Source: Akkermansia muciniphila
Lineage (GTDB): Bacteria; Verrucomicrobiota; Verrucomicrobiia; Limisphaerales; UBA9464
Assembly: GCA_945898055.1 (NCBI GenBank)
Contig: CAMDGV010000017.1
Location: 1-64,000 of the forward strand
Length of the DNA: 64,000 bases
Reading direction: 5' to 3'
Shown here in pieces: positions 9,916-19,015 of the stretch. Positions within the stretch are counted from its first letter, which is position 1. Every line of letters begins with the position of its first letter. Made by a program: the position numbers and the translations under genes. The notes beneath the pieces are model-generated. The model searched no databases, was not told the DNA's origin, and saw only the letters and a list, made by a program, of their open reading frames with translations.

Positions 9916-10556
9916 TCAGTTTTTTGGAATCTTGTTCACCGTGTAGTAGGCCTTTTTGTGCAAAAGGCGCTGGCCGTCTGGTGCGGTGATTTTGCCGAGG
10001 TCGAAGTCGTGGATGTGGTCTTCGGTGATTTTGTCGAGATGGACATAGACGGAGAGGCCGTCGGCGGATGGCACGGCCTCAGTGACGCGCGGGGTGGTCT
10101 GGTCCACTTCGGGCTGCCATAGGCGCCGTGGTAGATGTGCGTGTAGGTGGTGATGTTGTAGGTGCCGGAACGCGCGGCGGTTTGTTTGTCCACGGGCTTG
10201 GTGAAGGTGATGAGGAAGCCGTCTTTGCGGATGTTGATTTCTTTCACCTCGAAGGGGACGCCGCCGCTCCAATCAATACGCTGGAGGGCGAAGGGCTCGG
10301 TGCTGCGGACGGGCCACTGGCGGTTGGTGGTGAAACCGCCGGCGACGAACTGGCCTTTCGGCGAAAAATCGACGTTCATGATGCCGGTGGCGAGTCCTTC
10401 GCGGAATGGGTAACACGCACCCTGCCACACGCCGTTCACCTGCTCGGTCGTGGCGCGCAGGATGATGCTCTGAGTGTAGTCGCCGAGGAAAAGCTGGCCG
10501 TCGAATGGGCCGAATTTGCCGCCGGTTTTGTTATTGATCGGAATTTGCTGTTTTGA
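9916..10556 (-). pseudogene. C-terminal fragment of a PVC-type glucose/sorbosone dehydrogenase-like or heme-binding-domain protein, frameshifted
   Basis: KTGGKFGPFDGQLFLGDYTQSIILRATTEQVNGVWQGACYPFREG...YTHIYHGAYGSP then shifts frame to EVDQTTPRVTEAV...LLHKKAYYTVNKIPKN*; 5' end truncated at repeat copy 3. Confidence 0.7.
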
Positions 10557-10568
10557 CGCGGAGGGTAA
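10533..10568 (+). repeat. Dispersed direct repeat, copy 3
   Basis: attgatcggaatttgctgttttgacgcggagggtaa. Confidence 0.8.
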
Positions 10569-10650
10569 ATGACCCCTTACCGAGAATGGTTACATTAAAA
10601 TCAACTGGCCGAGCCTTGATCGACGACGGCCGGCGAGCAAAACCCTCCCG

Positions 10651-12243
10651 TTATTCTGCTGGCCCGCCGCCACCCACGAGCGCATGGATTTCTTCTTCTA
10701 GCTGGAGCGCTTGTGTGCGGAGTTTCGCAATTTCCTTCTCCAGCCGATCAAGGATGTCGCGCGCCACTTCCTCTAGGTAGCCGGGTTGTTTGGTTGCCAA
10801 CACGTGCAGTTCATAGCGCGGGTCTTTCCGCAGTTGGTTGGTGGCCTCTAAGGTCGCCACTATTTCTAGGCGCAAGGTATCGAGCAGCTTGTTGAGGCTC
10901 GAGAGCTCCTCAGCATCTCCAAAATTTAACGCGCCCAACCCGCGTTTTTGTAGGTAGCCGCTGGGATCGTTGGCAATCTCGCGCAACTGATCGAGGTCGC
11001 CACTGTCGCGGGCGCTGTTTATCGCGCTGGTGAGTTGGGTATAGCTTGCGAGTTTCTCGGGGTCGGTAGCAAAGCGGTCTGGGTGGTACAGGCACACCAG
11101 TTTTTTCCATAGGGCTTGAAGCTCCAGCGTTTGCGTTTCACTTAAGTTTTTGCGCCCTGCTGCCTGCGCAGCACCCTCAGCATATTCATTAGCCGCACGC
11201 TGCTTGGCTTCCTTATACTGTTCAACGACGGTTTCGGCCTCCTCTTCACCCACTCGCACCACCACCGCCAGATATTTCTGGCGGTACGTCACGACAAGCT
11301 GTAAGCGGTCGCGCTGCTGGTAATGCGCGTGCAGCAACCCAAACAGCACGGCTTGGGTAACTTCTACCGCGTGCCGTTCGCTGGTGTACTGGGCTTCCAC
11401 CTCGGCCAACTGGGCGCGGGCGGCCGCGATCAAAATTTTGAGCGCGGCGACCGCCGGATCGCTGAAAATCATAACCTCCGTGCCCGGATTGGCCGCGGCG
11501 TGCGCCGGTGCTGCAATCTGCGCCAGATACCAAGCGCCCATCTCAGCGGTCTGCGTATTGGCGCTGCCGGCCAACCAGTTTAGCCAACCCCGCAACGCGG
11601 TATCCCCGCGCGCCTCTTGGAAGAGGCGGCCTTTATATTTGCCGAAGGCAATGCGCGAAGGGAACCACGGCGCCGCCGCATATGCGGTTAACTGAGCCCA
11701 GGTCTTTAAGCCAAGGCGCTCGGCCAGCGGCCGCAGGACCTGCCCTAATAGGTCAACCACCGTGGTTACGTCACCCAGTGCGGTGTGGGCCCCCCGCTCG
11801 GGCAGGCGGTAGAACTGGCGCAGCGTCTGGAGTTTGCAGTTGCCCGCTGGCACTGGATCTAACAGCCGTTGCGCTAGCCGCAACGCGCAAAATCCAGCGC
11901 TACCGATGGGGGCTACGCCTAGCCGGGCCCATTCCGGCCACAGCACTTCGTCCAAGTCGTAGGATAGATTAAACGCCACCAACGGCCGCCCCTGGACGTA
12001 GTCGGCAAATTCACGATAGACCTCTGGGGCTGGGCCCCCGTCGCGATCCAGAATCTCGCGAGTATAGCCGTGGACGCGGGCCGCCTCGGGAGGAATATCA
12101 GCGTTTTGGTTAAGTAGGCGGCGAAACGGCGGCCCGACCGGCTGCCACCCGCGCATGCACTGCGCGGCCAGTTCCACCACATAAATCGGCGCGCTAAGTC
12201 CGGTGGTTTCGGTGTCCAGGAGTATCCATTCGGTGGTGTCCAT
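10651..12243 (-). CDS. DEDDh 3'-5' exonuclease (ExoX-like) with coiled-coil region and C-terminal J-domain
   Basis: Exo motifs DTETTG, SYDLDEV, HTALGDVTTVVDLL; FGKYKGRLFQEA..LRGWLNWLA resembles an ExoX-like C-terminal domain; HPD motif in LWKKLVCLYHPDRFATDPEKLASYTQLTSAINSA. Confidence 0.8.
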   Translation of the reverse strand: MDTTEWILLDTETTGLSAPIYVVELAAQCMRGWQPVGPPFRRLLNQNADIPPEAARVHGYTREILDRDGGPAPEVYREFADYVQGRPLVAFNLSYDLDEVLWPEWARLGVAPIGSAGFCALRLAQRLLDPVPAGNCKLQTLRQFYRLPERGAHTALGDVTTVVDLLGQVLRPLAERLGLKTWAQLTAYAAAPWFPSRIAFGKYKGRLFQEARGDTALRGWLNWLAGSANTQTAEMGAWYLAQIAAPAHAAANPGTEVMIFSDPAVAALKILIAAARAQLAEVEAQYTSERHAVEVTQAVLFGLLHAHYQQRDRLQLVVTYRQKYLAVVVRVGEEEAETVVEQYKEAKQRAANEYAEGAAQAAGRKNLSETQTLELQALWKKLVCLYHPDRFATDPEKLASYTQLTSAINSARDSGDLDQLREIANDPSGYLQKRGLGALNFGDAEELSSLNKLLDTLRLEIVATLEATNQLRKDPRYELHVLATKQPGYLEEVARDILDRLEKEIAKLRTQALQLEEEIHALVGGGGPAE

Positions 12244-12249
12244 GAAGGG

Positions 12250-12969
12250 TTAGTTCTGCTTTAAGCGAGCCTGCCCGCGAACTTTGACCGAGCCGTCGCA
12301 GGAGAAATCGTCCAGCGCTGGAATGCCCGACAGGTCGAGCTCGGTCAGCTGGTTCCACCTGCAGTCGAGCTTAGTCAGCGCCGGAATGCTCGACAGGTCG
12401 AGCTCGGTCAGCTGGTTCTTGCCGCAGGAGAGAAAGGTCAGCGCCGGAATGCTCGACAGGTCGAGCTCGGTCAGCTGGTTGTCGGCGCAGGAGAGCTTGG
12501 TCAGCGCCGGCAGGCTACCGGAGAATATCTTGGCCGACGCTTCGCCGCCATTTTTGACCCCCAACTGCCGAAGCTGCAACCCCGGCACCCACTCGAAGCT
12601 CCGCAGCGGCAATGCCTTGAGGTCTAGCACCGCGGTGCGAATAGTGCCGTCTACAACCTGCAAGCCGAAGTCAGGTTTGTCAGGATTCCAAGGCAACATA
12701 ATAGTGGCGCTCATCAGCCGCTCGAGCACTGTTTCCAACGACAGATTGAGGGCCCGCGCCCACAGGCCAAGTTGTGCGTAATCCGGGCTGCAGAACTCGT
12801 GGTCACCTAAGGTGTGCCGCTGCGCCGGTACAAGGCCTCGAGCAGGCTGCGCGGCCGCGAGCCAAGCCTGCGTCATGCGCGCCATCACGCCCGTTACGTT
12901 GCCGCCGGCGGGGATGAGCGCGCTCGTGGGGCGCACCGTGAGCCCGACGCTTTTATTTTTATCCGCCAT
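12250..12969 (-). CDS. Leucine-rich-repeat protein with uncharacterised N-terminal domain
   Basis: Tandem 21-aa units ALTKLSCADNQLTELDLSSIP; stop lies 4 bp from the exonuclease start on the same strand. Confidence 0.75.
   Translation of the reverse strand: MADKNKSVGLTVRPTSALIPAGGNVTGVMARMTQAWLAAAQPARGLVPAQRHTLGDHEFCSPDYAQLGLWARALNLSLETVLERLMSATIMLPWNPDKPDFGLQVVDGTIRTAVLDLKALPLRSFEWVPGLQLRQLGVKNGGEASAKIFSGSLPALTKLSCADNQLTELDLSSIPALTFLSCGKNQLTELDLSSIPALTKLDCRWNQLTELDLSGIPALDDFSCDGSVKVRGQARLKQN
12308..12496 (-). repeat. 63-bp tandem repeats encoding LRR units (three full units)
   Basis: gacaggtcgagctcggtcagctggtt.. recurs with a 63-bp period. Confidence 0.85.
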
Positions 12970-13235
12970 GGTGCGCGCCCGTTAGGTGAAACATTGTGCA
13001 CTTAAACTAACAGGGGCCACCGCAACAGGCTACTCCTATCGGACGGCGCACCTGGAGGGTCTGCACACTGGGCGCTTCACGGGCTTAAAGCGCTGCTAGC
13101 ATTACGATGACGGGCGTCGCTCCGACTTACGCGCCACTTGGATTAGGCCGCTTGGAGGACCCGAGGAAGGAACTGCAATCCATGCGCCACGTCACCAACG
13201 GCACGCCCGTGGTGCTCTGCAGCTATCCGCCACGT

Positions 13236-13272
13236 CACTGATAGGAAATTGCTTTTTTGACGCGGAGGGTAA
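13236..13272 (+). repeat. Dispersed direct repeat, copy 4
   Basis: cactgataggaaattgcttttttgacgcggagggtaa. Confidence 0.8.
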
Positions 13273-13333
13273 GGCCTACGCTGACGTCTACCTTCTGGCG
13301 ATAGTTGAAACAATCGAACGCTTTGAAAACCTA

Positions 13334-14917
13334 CTACTCCGACCTCCGCAACTTCCAGAACCGGTTGGCATGGTCGGCTTCGACCAACTGCGATTGCTTG
13401 GCCCCGGTTCCGTCGAAAGCGGCCCCGAAGTCGGTCCACTGGACTAGGTCGGTGGAATACTGGAGCTGGTAGCGACGGCCTTGCGCGGTGCCGAAGTAGA
13501 TTTGCACAGCCGCCCTGACCTCCATGATCTCCGGAAGATCGGAGGCCAACTTCGGATTGCTGCCGTTCTGAACCTCAACTAGGTCCGAGTAGCCATCACC
13601 GTCGGTGTCCACCTTCAGCGGGTCGGTGCCGTAGTTCAGGCGTTCCTCGGTATCGGTTAGACCATCCCCATCGGTATCCTCCAAGGATTGCTCTCGGTAC
13701 GAGTCGAAGTTGTCGCCGGTGCTCCGAGGCCAAGGGCTCAGCGCAAGCCCACCCACGGAGCTGGTGGCGATGGCGTGGATGGTTCCGGAGCCAGATCCAG
13801 AAATGGCCATGCTTGCCACCAAAAGAACCCCGGATTTAGTGATGATCGGCGGGGCTTCCACGGAGTTGATAACGTTGCCGATCAGCGCGGCCTCTCCGGT
13901 CGCTGGATTAACCCGGGCGACGCCTCCGCGATAGTTGGGACCCGTGGAAAGAGTTCGCTCGCTCAACGAGCAGTATACGAACCCATCGCGCCCTACCGCC
14001 ATCCCAGTGACCCGCATCGGTCCGAACGGTAGTTCAATAATCCGCTGAGGTCTCACGCCGTCCGGATCAATCAGGATCAACCCTGCGGCCGCAGGGTCTC
14101 CGGCTTCGGAAGCTCCCCTAGGCGTTTTGATGGCGGAGATCACGATCAGGCCGTCGGCAGTAGTTACGACGATGTTGATCTGGGGGTTTTCCGGTCTGAA
14201 TTGTGTCCAGTTGAGGTCCCAGGAGATGATTGAACCAAGCTTCAGAGTCTCGGGGTTCGCGAGGTATAGAGCGTTTCTACGGTAAACACCGTCGAGCACT
14301 CGATCCTCTGCAAAGAATATGGCATCGCCATTCGGAGCAAATCCAAAAGGGGGGCCCCAAAGTTTAGATGGCGGAAGGTTGCCAATTTTGTTGGTTCGCA
14401 CAGTTCCACTGCTCCCATCGATCTCGATCAGGAATTCGAGCGGCAAACCATTCAAGCGCCCCGACCTTCCACTCGTAATGACCGTGTTTTTCTTGGTCGC
14501 TAAGAATCTGCTTGGCTCCGGGCTGAGAGAGTATCCGCCAAGCCTTATCCGCCACCCTCCAACCCCGGTTCTGGCAATCTCCCGTTCGTCATTTACCAAC
14601 ACCGGCTGCCTCACCACCCCACCATCCGAAAGAGTTACGAGGTTCCCAGCGAGTCTCTCCGAATCGCCCAAGGTTCCGAAGCTCTGGGTCAAGAGGTCGA
14701 TGCTCAGAGGCGTAAAGATCGGACCGCTAAACGTAGCAGTGACCACCGATCGCTCATCCGCGGTAAGGTACAGAGCAGACCGGTAATCTATGTTTGTCAC
14801 GGTCTTGGTCCACAGCACCGCACCTGGCCGTGGTTTGGGAATGATGATCTGACCCCACGTTTGCATGGCAACCAAGGCTGCCAGTATCCAGCCGAACGAC
14901 AAAAAGCGGGTCCTCAT
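13334..14917 (-). CDS. Secreted beta-propeller-like protein with TSP3-type Ca-binding repeats
   Basis: Signal-like N-terminus; DTDGDGLTDTEERLNYGTDPLKVDTDGDGYSDLVEVQNGSNP; C-terminal YSTDLVQWTDFG. Confidence 0.6.
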   Translation of the reverse strand: MRTRFLSFGWILAALVAMQTWGQIIIPKPRPGAVLWTKTVTNIDYRSALYLTADERSVVTATFSGPIFTPLSIDLLTQSFGTLGDSERLAGNLVTLSDGGVVRQPVLVNDEREIARTGVGGWRIRLGGYSLSPEPSRFLATKKNTVITSGRSGRLNGLPLEFLIEIDGSSGTVRTNKIGNLPPSKLWGPPFGFAPNGDAIFFAEDRVLDGVYRRNALYLANPETLKLGSIISWDLNWTQFRPENPQINIVVTTADGLIVISAIKTPRGASEAGDPAAAGLILIDPDGVRPQRIIELPFGPMRVTGMAVGRDGFVYCSLSERTLSTGPNYRGGVARVNPATGEAALIGNVINSVEAPPIITKSGVLLVASMAISGSGSGTIHAIATSSVGGLALSPWPRSTGDNFDSYREQSLEDTDGDGLTDTEERLNYGTDPLKVDTDGDGYSDLVEVQNGSNPKLASDLPEIMEVRAAVQIYFGTAQGRRYQLQYSTDLVQWTDFGAAFDGTGAKQSQLVEADHANRFWKLRRSE

Positions 14918-15034
14918 CTGCTATCAGCCTACGTCGGTCATCCCGTTACGAGCAAGGACGTTTGACGGTCATAACGGTGATGCTTTTACCCAAGCCTCAA
15001 AGACACGCGATCGGCGCACCGGTTGGGTTCTTAC

Positions 15035-15772
15035 CTAAACTCGAACATCGGCTTTCAATCCGCCCTCAAAGCAGGAAGCGAGCAAGCGGAGCAGCGGGTG
15101 TGCAGTCCTAATTTTTTCGAGGTTTAGGCGCACGTAGGCGATGGGGTCTCCCGTTCTCCTGCTTCTGGAAGGGTCTAAGGAGACTTCCTGACGACCGGCG
15201 ATGGTAGCTCGGAGGTGTTCAGGGGTGGCGTATGGGGGTAGAAGTAGCGTCTGCCTACCTAGGTATGAAAAGAGAAGATGAAAGACTGTACAACGACGAT
15301 TATTATTCCCAGGGGGAAGAATAATTGTCGTTGTACAGTAGTTGGCGCTCTGGAGGCCCGCGATGTAGGCGCGAGCATCCTGGGGTTGGAGGGCGGCAAT
15401 GGGCAGCGCAGCCTTCTTGCCGGCCCAAGTGAGAAAGCCATCGATCGACTTTTGGTAGCTCCAGGCTGATCCCTTAGCCAAGGCCGAGAGCTTTGAGGCC
15501 AGCCAGGCTTCCAGGAAGGCTTCGACTGCCTGGCTCTTGATGCTGTGCGACTCGACGTTGGCCCGTTTTAGGATCCCGGCTATGACATCCCGGGTCTGCT
15601 GTTCGATGTGGGTGCCGGCTTCGGCCTGATGGGCGATCTGTTCCCACTCGTCGGCGATGCGACGGGCGACAGCCTTGTCGGTCGACCCTGTGGACCTGAG
15701 CACGAGTTTACCGGCCTGACGGAAGGCTCCGTGCCAGTAGGGCGACCTGGGTCTGCGGTGGATGCTAGCCAT
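15035..15772 (-). pseudogene. Tyrosine recombinase/integrase, N-terminal part, disrupted
   Basis: MASIHRRPRSPYWHGAFRQAGKLVLRSTGSTDKAVARRIADEWEQ...SYQKSIDGFLTWAGKKAALPIAALQPQDARAYIAGLQS then interrupted by a palindrome; no catalytic R-H-R-Y domain follows. The ORF opens at 15841. Confidence 0.7.
15285..15339. repeat. Near-perfect 27-bp inverted repeat (55-bp palindrome)
   Basis: actgtacaacgacgattattattccca g ggggaagaataattgtcgttgtacagt; 24/27 arm positions match. Confidence 0.9.
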
Positions 15773-15776
15773 GCAA

Positions 15777-15799
15777 GTGCTAACGTTAGTGCTAACACT
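15777..15799. promoter_or_regulatory. Possible integrase operator or arm-type binding sites
   Basis: gtgctaacgttagtgctaacact: direct repeat GTGCTAAC x2 with a 12-bp period, including a GCTAACGTTAG(t) partial palindrome, immediately upstream of the likely integrase ATG. Confidence 0.35.
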
Positions 15800-15870
15800 T
15801 TGGGTGTCCAGCGAAGTTTGACTGTGAAAAAAAACCTGCAAAACACATCCGTGAATGTTCTAACCTTAGT

Positions 15871-15893
15871 CAAGAGTTCGATTCTTCCCGCTG
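15871..15893 (+). other. tRNA 3'-end-like att site remnant
   Basis: agagttcgattcttcccgctggcacca: TTCGATTC T-loop and terminal CCA; antisense translates MVPAGRIEL, a typical tRNA-att signature; adjacent to the integrase. Confidence 0.55.
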
Positions 15894-16389
15894 GCACCAA
15901 TCCGTTTTTATTGAGGGTTTAGAGGAAACCTGACCGTTGGCGCCAAGACCGGTGGTGGCGTCGTGCGAATTCCAACTCCGACTGCCTATCCAGCCTGGCT
16001 ACTGCGGATCACGGCATCGATTAGTTCCGTGTTCCCAAGCGCCGGGAGAGGGGGAGAGGGGAGGCTACCGCTGTCGAACCAGCAACGACGACGGATTCCG
16101 GTGGGAAAAAAAATGAACAAACATCCAAAGCCTAATCCGGATGAATGTGACCATTCGGTTGGGAGCGTAGTGAAACATCCTCTTTGCCTCTGACCGTGAG
16201 GTCAGCACTGGCCGGCAGCGCTGGATGGAATGTGCCAAGAATAATCCTAACATTTCCCAACAGTCTGAGTGCCTTTTGATTCCTTTTCCTTCCACTCGAC
16301 AAGGGCGATCTGCGACTTAAAAAATGCAATTTACTCAATAAAACAGGGTATTAATGCCTTTTCAGCATGAATCGTGATTTATTATGTAA

Positions 16390-16406
16390 ACGGTTTCCCA
16401 AACCGT
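16390..16406 (-). terminator. Possible hairpin downstream of the amidohydrolase gene
   Basis: ACGGTTT-CCC-AAACCGT immediately after the stop codon on the minus strand. Confidence 0.35.
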
Positions 16407-16407
16407 C

Positions 16408-17253
16408 TTAAATCGGGGAAGTTTCAGTTTTGCTCAAATAAAAACCGCGACAATTTCCACCCCAGAAAGCTTCCGAGTCTTTCTCGGTCAGATGACGGGA
16501 ATAATCGCGAACAAGTCCCTCGACCTGCTCATAGCTTCCGGCCAGAAGGCAGACCGGCCAATCCGATCCAAACATCAACCGACGCGCGCCGAAGGCTTCA
16601 AAGACAACGTCTAAATACGGACGAAAATCAAGAGCCTTCCAACTTTGATGATGCGCCTCGGTCACCATTCCTGAAACTTTGCAAAGCACATTTTCATACC
16701 GAGCAAGCTCCCGGATCTGGCTTTCCCAGGGCACCAAACTCGCCTGTCGGATTAGTGGTTTAGCTAAGTGATCCAAGACGAAGGGTTGCTCTGGAAAACG
16801 AGCGACCAACTCGATCGCCGCGGGAAGTTGTTGAGGATAAATTAGAATATCGTACGTCAAACCGAACTGTCGTAATCGGTTAATGCCACGAAGGAAATCC
16901 GGTTGAACAAGAAACCGGTGATCTGGTTCATCTTGGGCGATATGTCTCACTCCAACAAACCGAGGATGTCTCGCGAGAGGCGCGAGGTCTTCTTCGACTC
17001 GATCTGACTTTAGATCTACCCAACCGACCACCCCTTGAGTCCGAGGATCGGCGTCAGCCAATCCGAGCATCCAATACGATTCTGCTAGCGATTGGCGGAC
17101 TTGAACCGCAATAGATCCACTAAAGCCTAATGACCGATGAAGAATGGCTAAGTCTGCTGGCAACCAGTCTCGTTGAAGCGGCGAACCCGTTGGGATCCAA
17201 GAATACTGAGTGGCGTCGTAGCGCCAGAAGTGTTGATGAGAATCCAAGTGCAT
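16408..17253 (-). CDS. Amidohydrolase family (COG3618, fuconolactonase-like)
   Basis: HLDSHQHFWRYD..YSWI; FVGVRHIAQDEPD; FVLDHLAKP; LMFGSDWPVCLLAGSY. Confidence 0.85.
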   Translation of the reverse strand: MHLDSHQHFWRYDATQYSWIPTGSPLQRDWLPADLAILHRSLGFSGSIAVQVRQSLAESYWMLGLADADPRTQGVVGWVDLKSDRVEEDLAPLARHPRFVGVRHIAQDEPDHRFLVQPDFLRGINRLRQFGLTYDILIYPQQLPAAIELVARFPEQPFVLDHLAKPLIRQASLVPWESQIRELARYENVLCKVSGMVTEAHHQSWKALDFRPYLDVVFEAFGARRLMFGSDWPVCLLAGSYEQVEGLVRDYSRHLTEKDSEAFWGGNCRGFYLSKTETSPI

Positions 17254-17369
17254 TTGCGGAGTAAGTCAGAGATTTAGAAAGGAGGAAACCTTGGAAACCT
17301 CGATCGACTTGGAAATAGCCCTGTTTCAAGGGTTGCTCCCGACTGTGGTCAGAGGCTACCCTGAATCCG

Positions 17370-17888
17370 ATGTCGAGTGTCGCAGACCAGTTGAAATCCG
17401 AGCGTGAACGCTTAACTAGGACAATTCACGACGTAGCCAATTCGACCAACATCAAAACGGACCATATCCGAGCCCTTGAAGCCGGTGATTGGAGAGCCTT
17501 TGGAGCTTTAGTCTATATTCGAGGATTTACTCGAACTTACGCCAAAGAACTCCGGATGGATGTACCGAAACTTATGGCCCAACTTGAGGCTGAACTGGGT
17601 GAGTCAGGTGAGTTCATAGACCCCCCCAGTTTAAGCGGCAATCGTAAAGGACCTTTAGATTTTATTACGCTGTGGCTTTCACGAATGAAATGGCAATGGC
17701 TTCTTCCGATTGTCCTCGGGTTAGCCCTCCTTTCCGTTGTTTGGATCGGCTACAAGACGTTCCGGTCAAATCAGGTAGCCAACAAGATCAGCCTTAAGGC
17801 GAGTATTATCACCAATCGAAGTTCGAATCTTCTTCCGCCAATTCAGGCCCTGCCTCGGGCTACCAATAGCACCCGATCCAATCGCTGA
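17370..17888 (+). CDS. RodZ-like HTH and TM protein
   Basis: LKSERERLTRTIHDVANSTNIKTDHIRALEAGDWRAFGALVYIRGFTRTYAKEL followed by a TM segment. Confidence 0.75.
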   Translation: MSSVADQLKSERERLTRTIHDVANSTNIKTDHIRALEAGDWRAFGALVYIRGFTRTYAKELRMDVPKLMAQLEAELGESGEFIDPPSLSGNRKGPLDFITLWLSRMKWQWLLPIVLGLALLSVVWIGYKTFRSNQVANKISLKASIITNRSSNLLPPIQALPRATNSTRSNR

Positions 17889-18216
17889 CTTTGAACTCCG
17901 GCTGAGCTCTGACGAGGTCGCTAAATTTTCTGAATTGAAGCCTTCTTCGGTTGGCACAGAGCGCCAGAGGGTAGAGTTCAATGAAGGTTGACGTCGAAAG
18001 AGACGGGACCACGGTTATTGGATGCGAATCGGAGTCCCCAACTGTCCCAGTAACCACTCCTCTTCTGGTAAAATGACCACAGCGATCTGACGGCTTCGAG
18101 CACGTCCTTCGAGCGTCAGGTTCGAGTCAATTGGGCGGTGTTCTGCACCCTATTAGTGGACCGCCCCGTTGCGCGTCGGACTGCGAGTTTCAAATTATTG
18201 GTAGATTTGTGCTGCT

Positions 18217-18993
18217 TTATAACCCGAATCGAGACAACTGATCCCGGTGGCTCCGACTTAACCTGACCGTCATGCCTCCCTTCAAAACCACGGAATACTC
18301 GCCGTGCTGCAAGGCCTGCAATTCTTGAACGCGTTGGATATTTACGATCGCGGTCCGGCTCACTCGCACAAAAAACTTCGAGGGCAAACGCTGATCGATG
18401 GAAGTCAGCGTCTCCCTTAACAAATGCGATCGGGTGCCGACGTGGATTTCTACATAATTATCCGCACTCGCAATCCAGTCGATCTCCTGAGCGCAAACAA
18501 AGATGACCTTTCCATTGTTCCGAATGGGAATCCGTTCCGGAGAAGACGCGCCAGCCTTTATATCCTCGAGCATTGCGCCCACTTTGGCCTGCAGTTCCTC
18601 CGACTCAGGATTCCGAACTCGTTTGATGACACGATCTAACGCCTGCAGAAACCGCCCACGATCCATCGGCTTCAAAAGATAATCGACCGCATGAAATTCG
18701 AAGGCTTGCACCGCATAGTGATCGAAGGCCGTGACGAAAACAACGGCGGGCGGCAAATCTGACCCCAACCTTTCCAACACCTCCATCCCATTCAGTCCCG
18801 GCATCTGGATATCTAAAAAGACGACATCGGGTCGATCGCGTCGAACGGCGGTGAGAGCTTCTGCGCCGTCACCGCACTCTCCAACGACATCAAATCCTTC
18901 CGTCCCCAGAAGAAGACGACGAATCCGTTCTCGGGCTAAAGGTTCATCATCGACGATAAGAGTGCGCAGACCCTGCATGGGTTGAAGATGCAC
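18217..18993 (-). CDS. LytTR-family response regulator
   Basis: TLIVDDEPLARERIRRLL; VVFLDIQMPGLNGMEVLE; C-terminal LytTR domain DWIASADNYVEIHV...FVRVSRTAIVNI. Confidence 0.9.
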   Translation of the reverse strand: MHLQPMQGLRTLIVDDEPLARERIRRLLLGTEGFDVVGECGDGAEALTAVRRDRPDVVFLDIQMPGLNGMEVLERLGSDLPPAVVFVTAFDHYAVQAFEFHAVDYLLKPMDRGRFLQALDRVIKRVRNPESEELQAKVGAMLEDIKAGASSPERIPIRNNGKVIFVCAQEIDWIASADNYVEIHVGTRSHLLRETLTSIDQRLPSKFFVRVSRTAIVNIQRVQELQALQHGEYSVVLKGGMTVRLSRSHRDQLSRFGL

Positions 18994-19015
18994 GCAAGCC
19001 GCACCCTGTCTAGGT

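Noticed and set aside
10128-10556. 142-aa plus-strand ORF
   Set aside because: Antisense to a recognisable dehydrogenase-like pseudogene; no independent support.
15820-15893. Complete tRNA gene
   Set aside because: Only the T-loop/acceptor 3' end is present; no matching 5' acceptor, D-arm or anticodon arm, and part of the T-stem mispairs.
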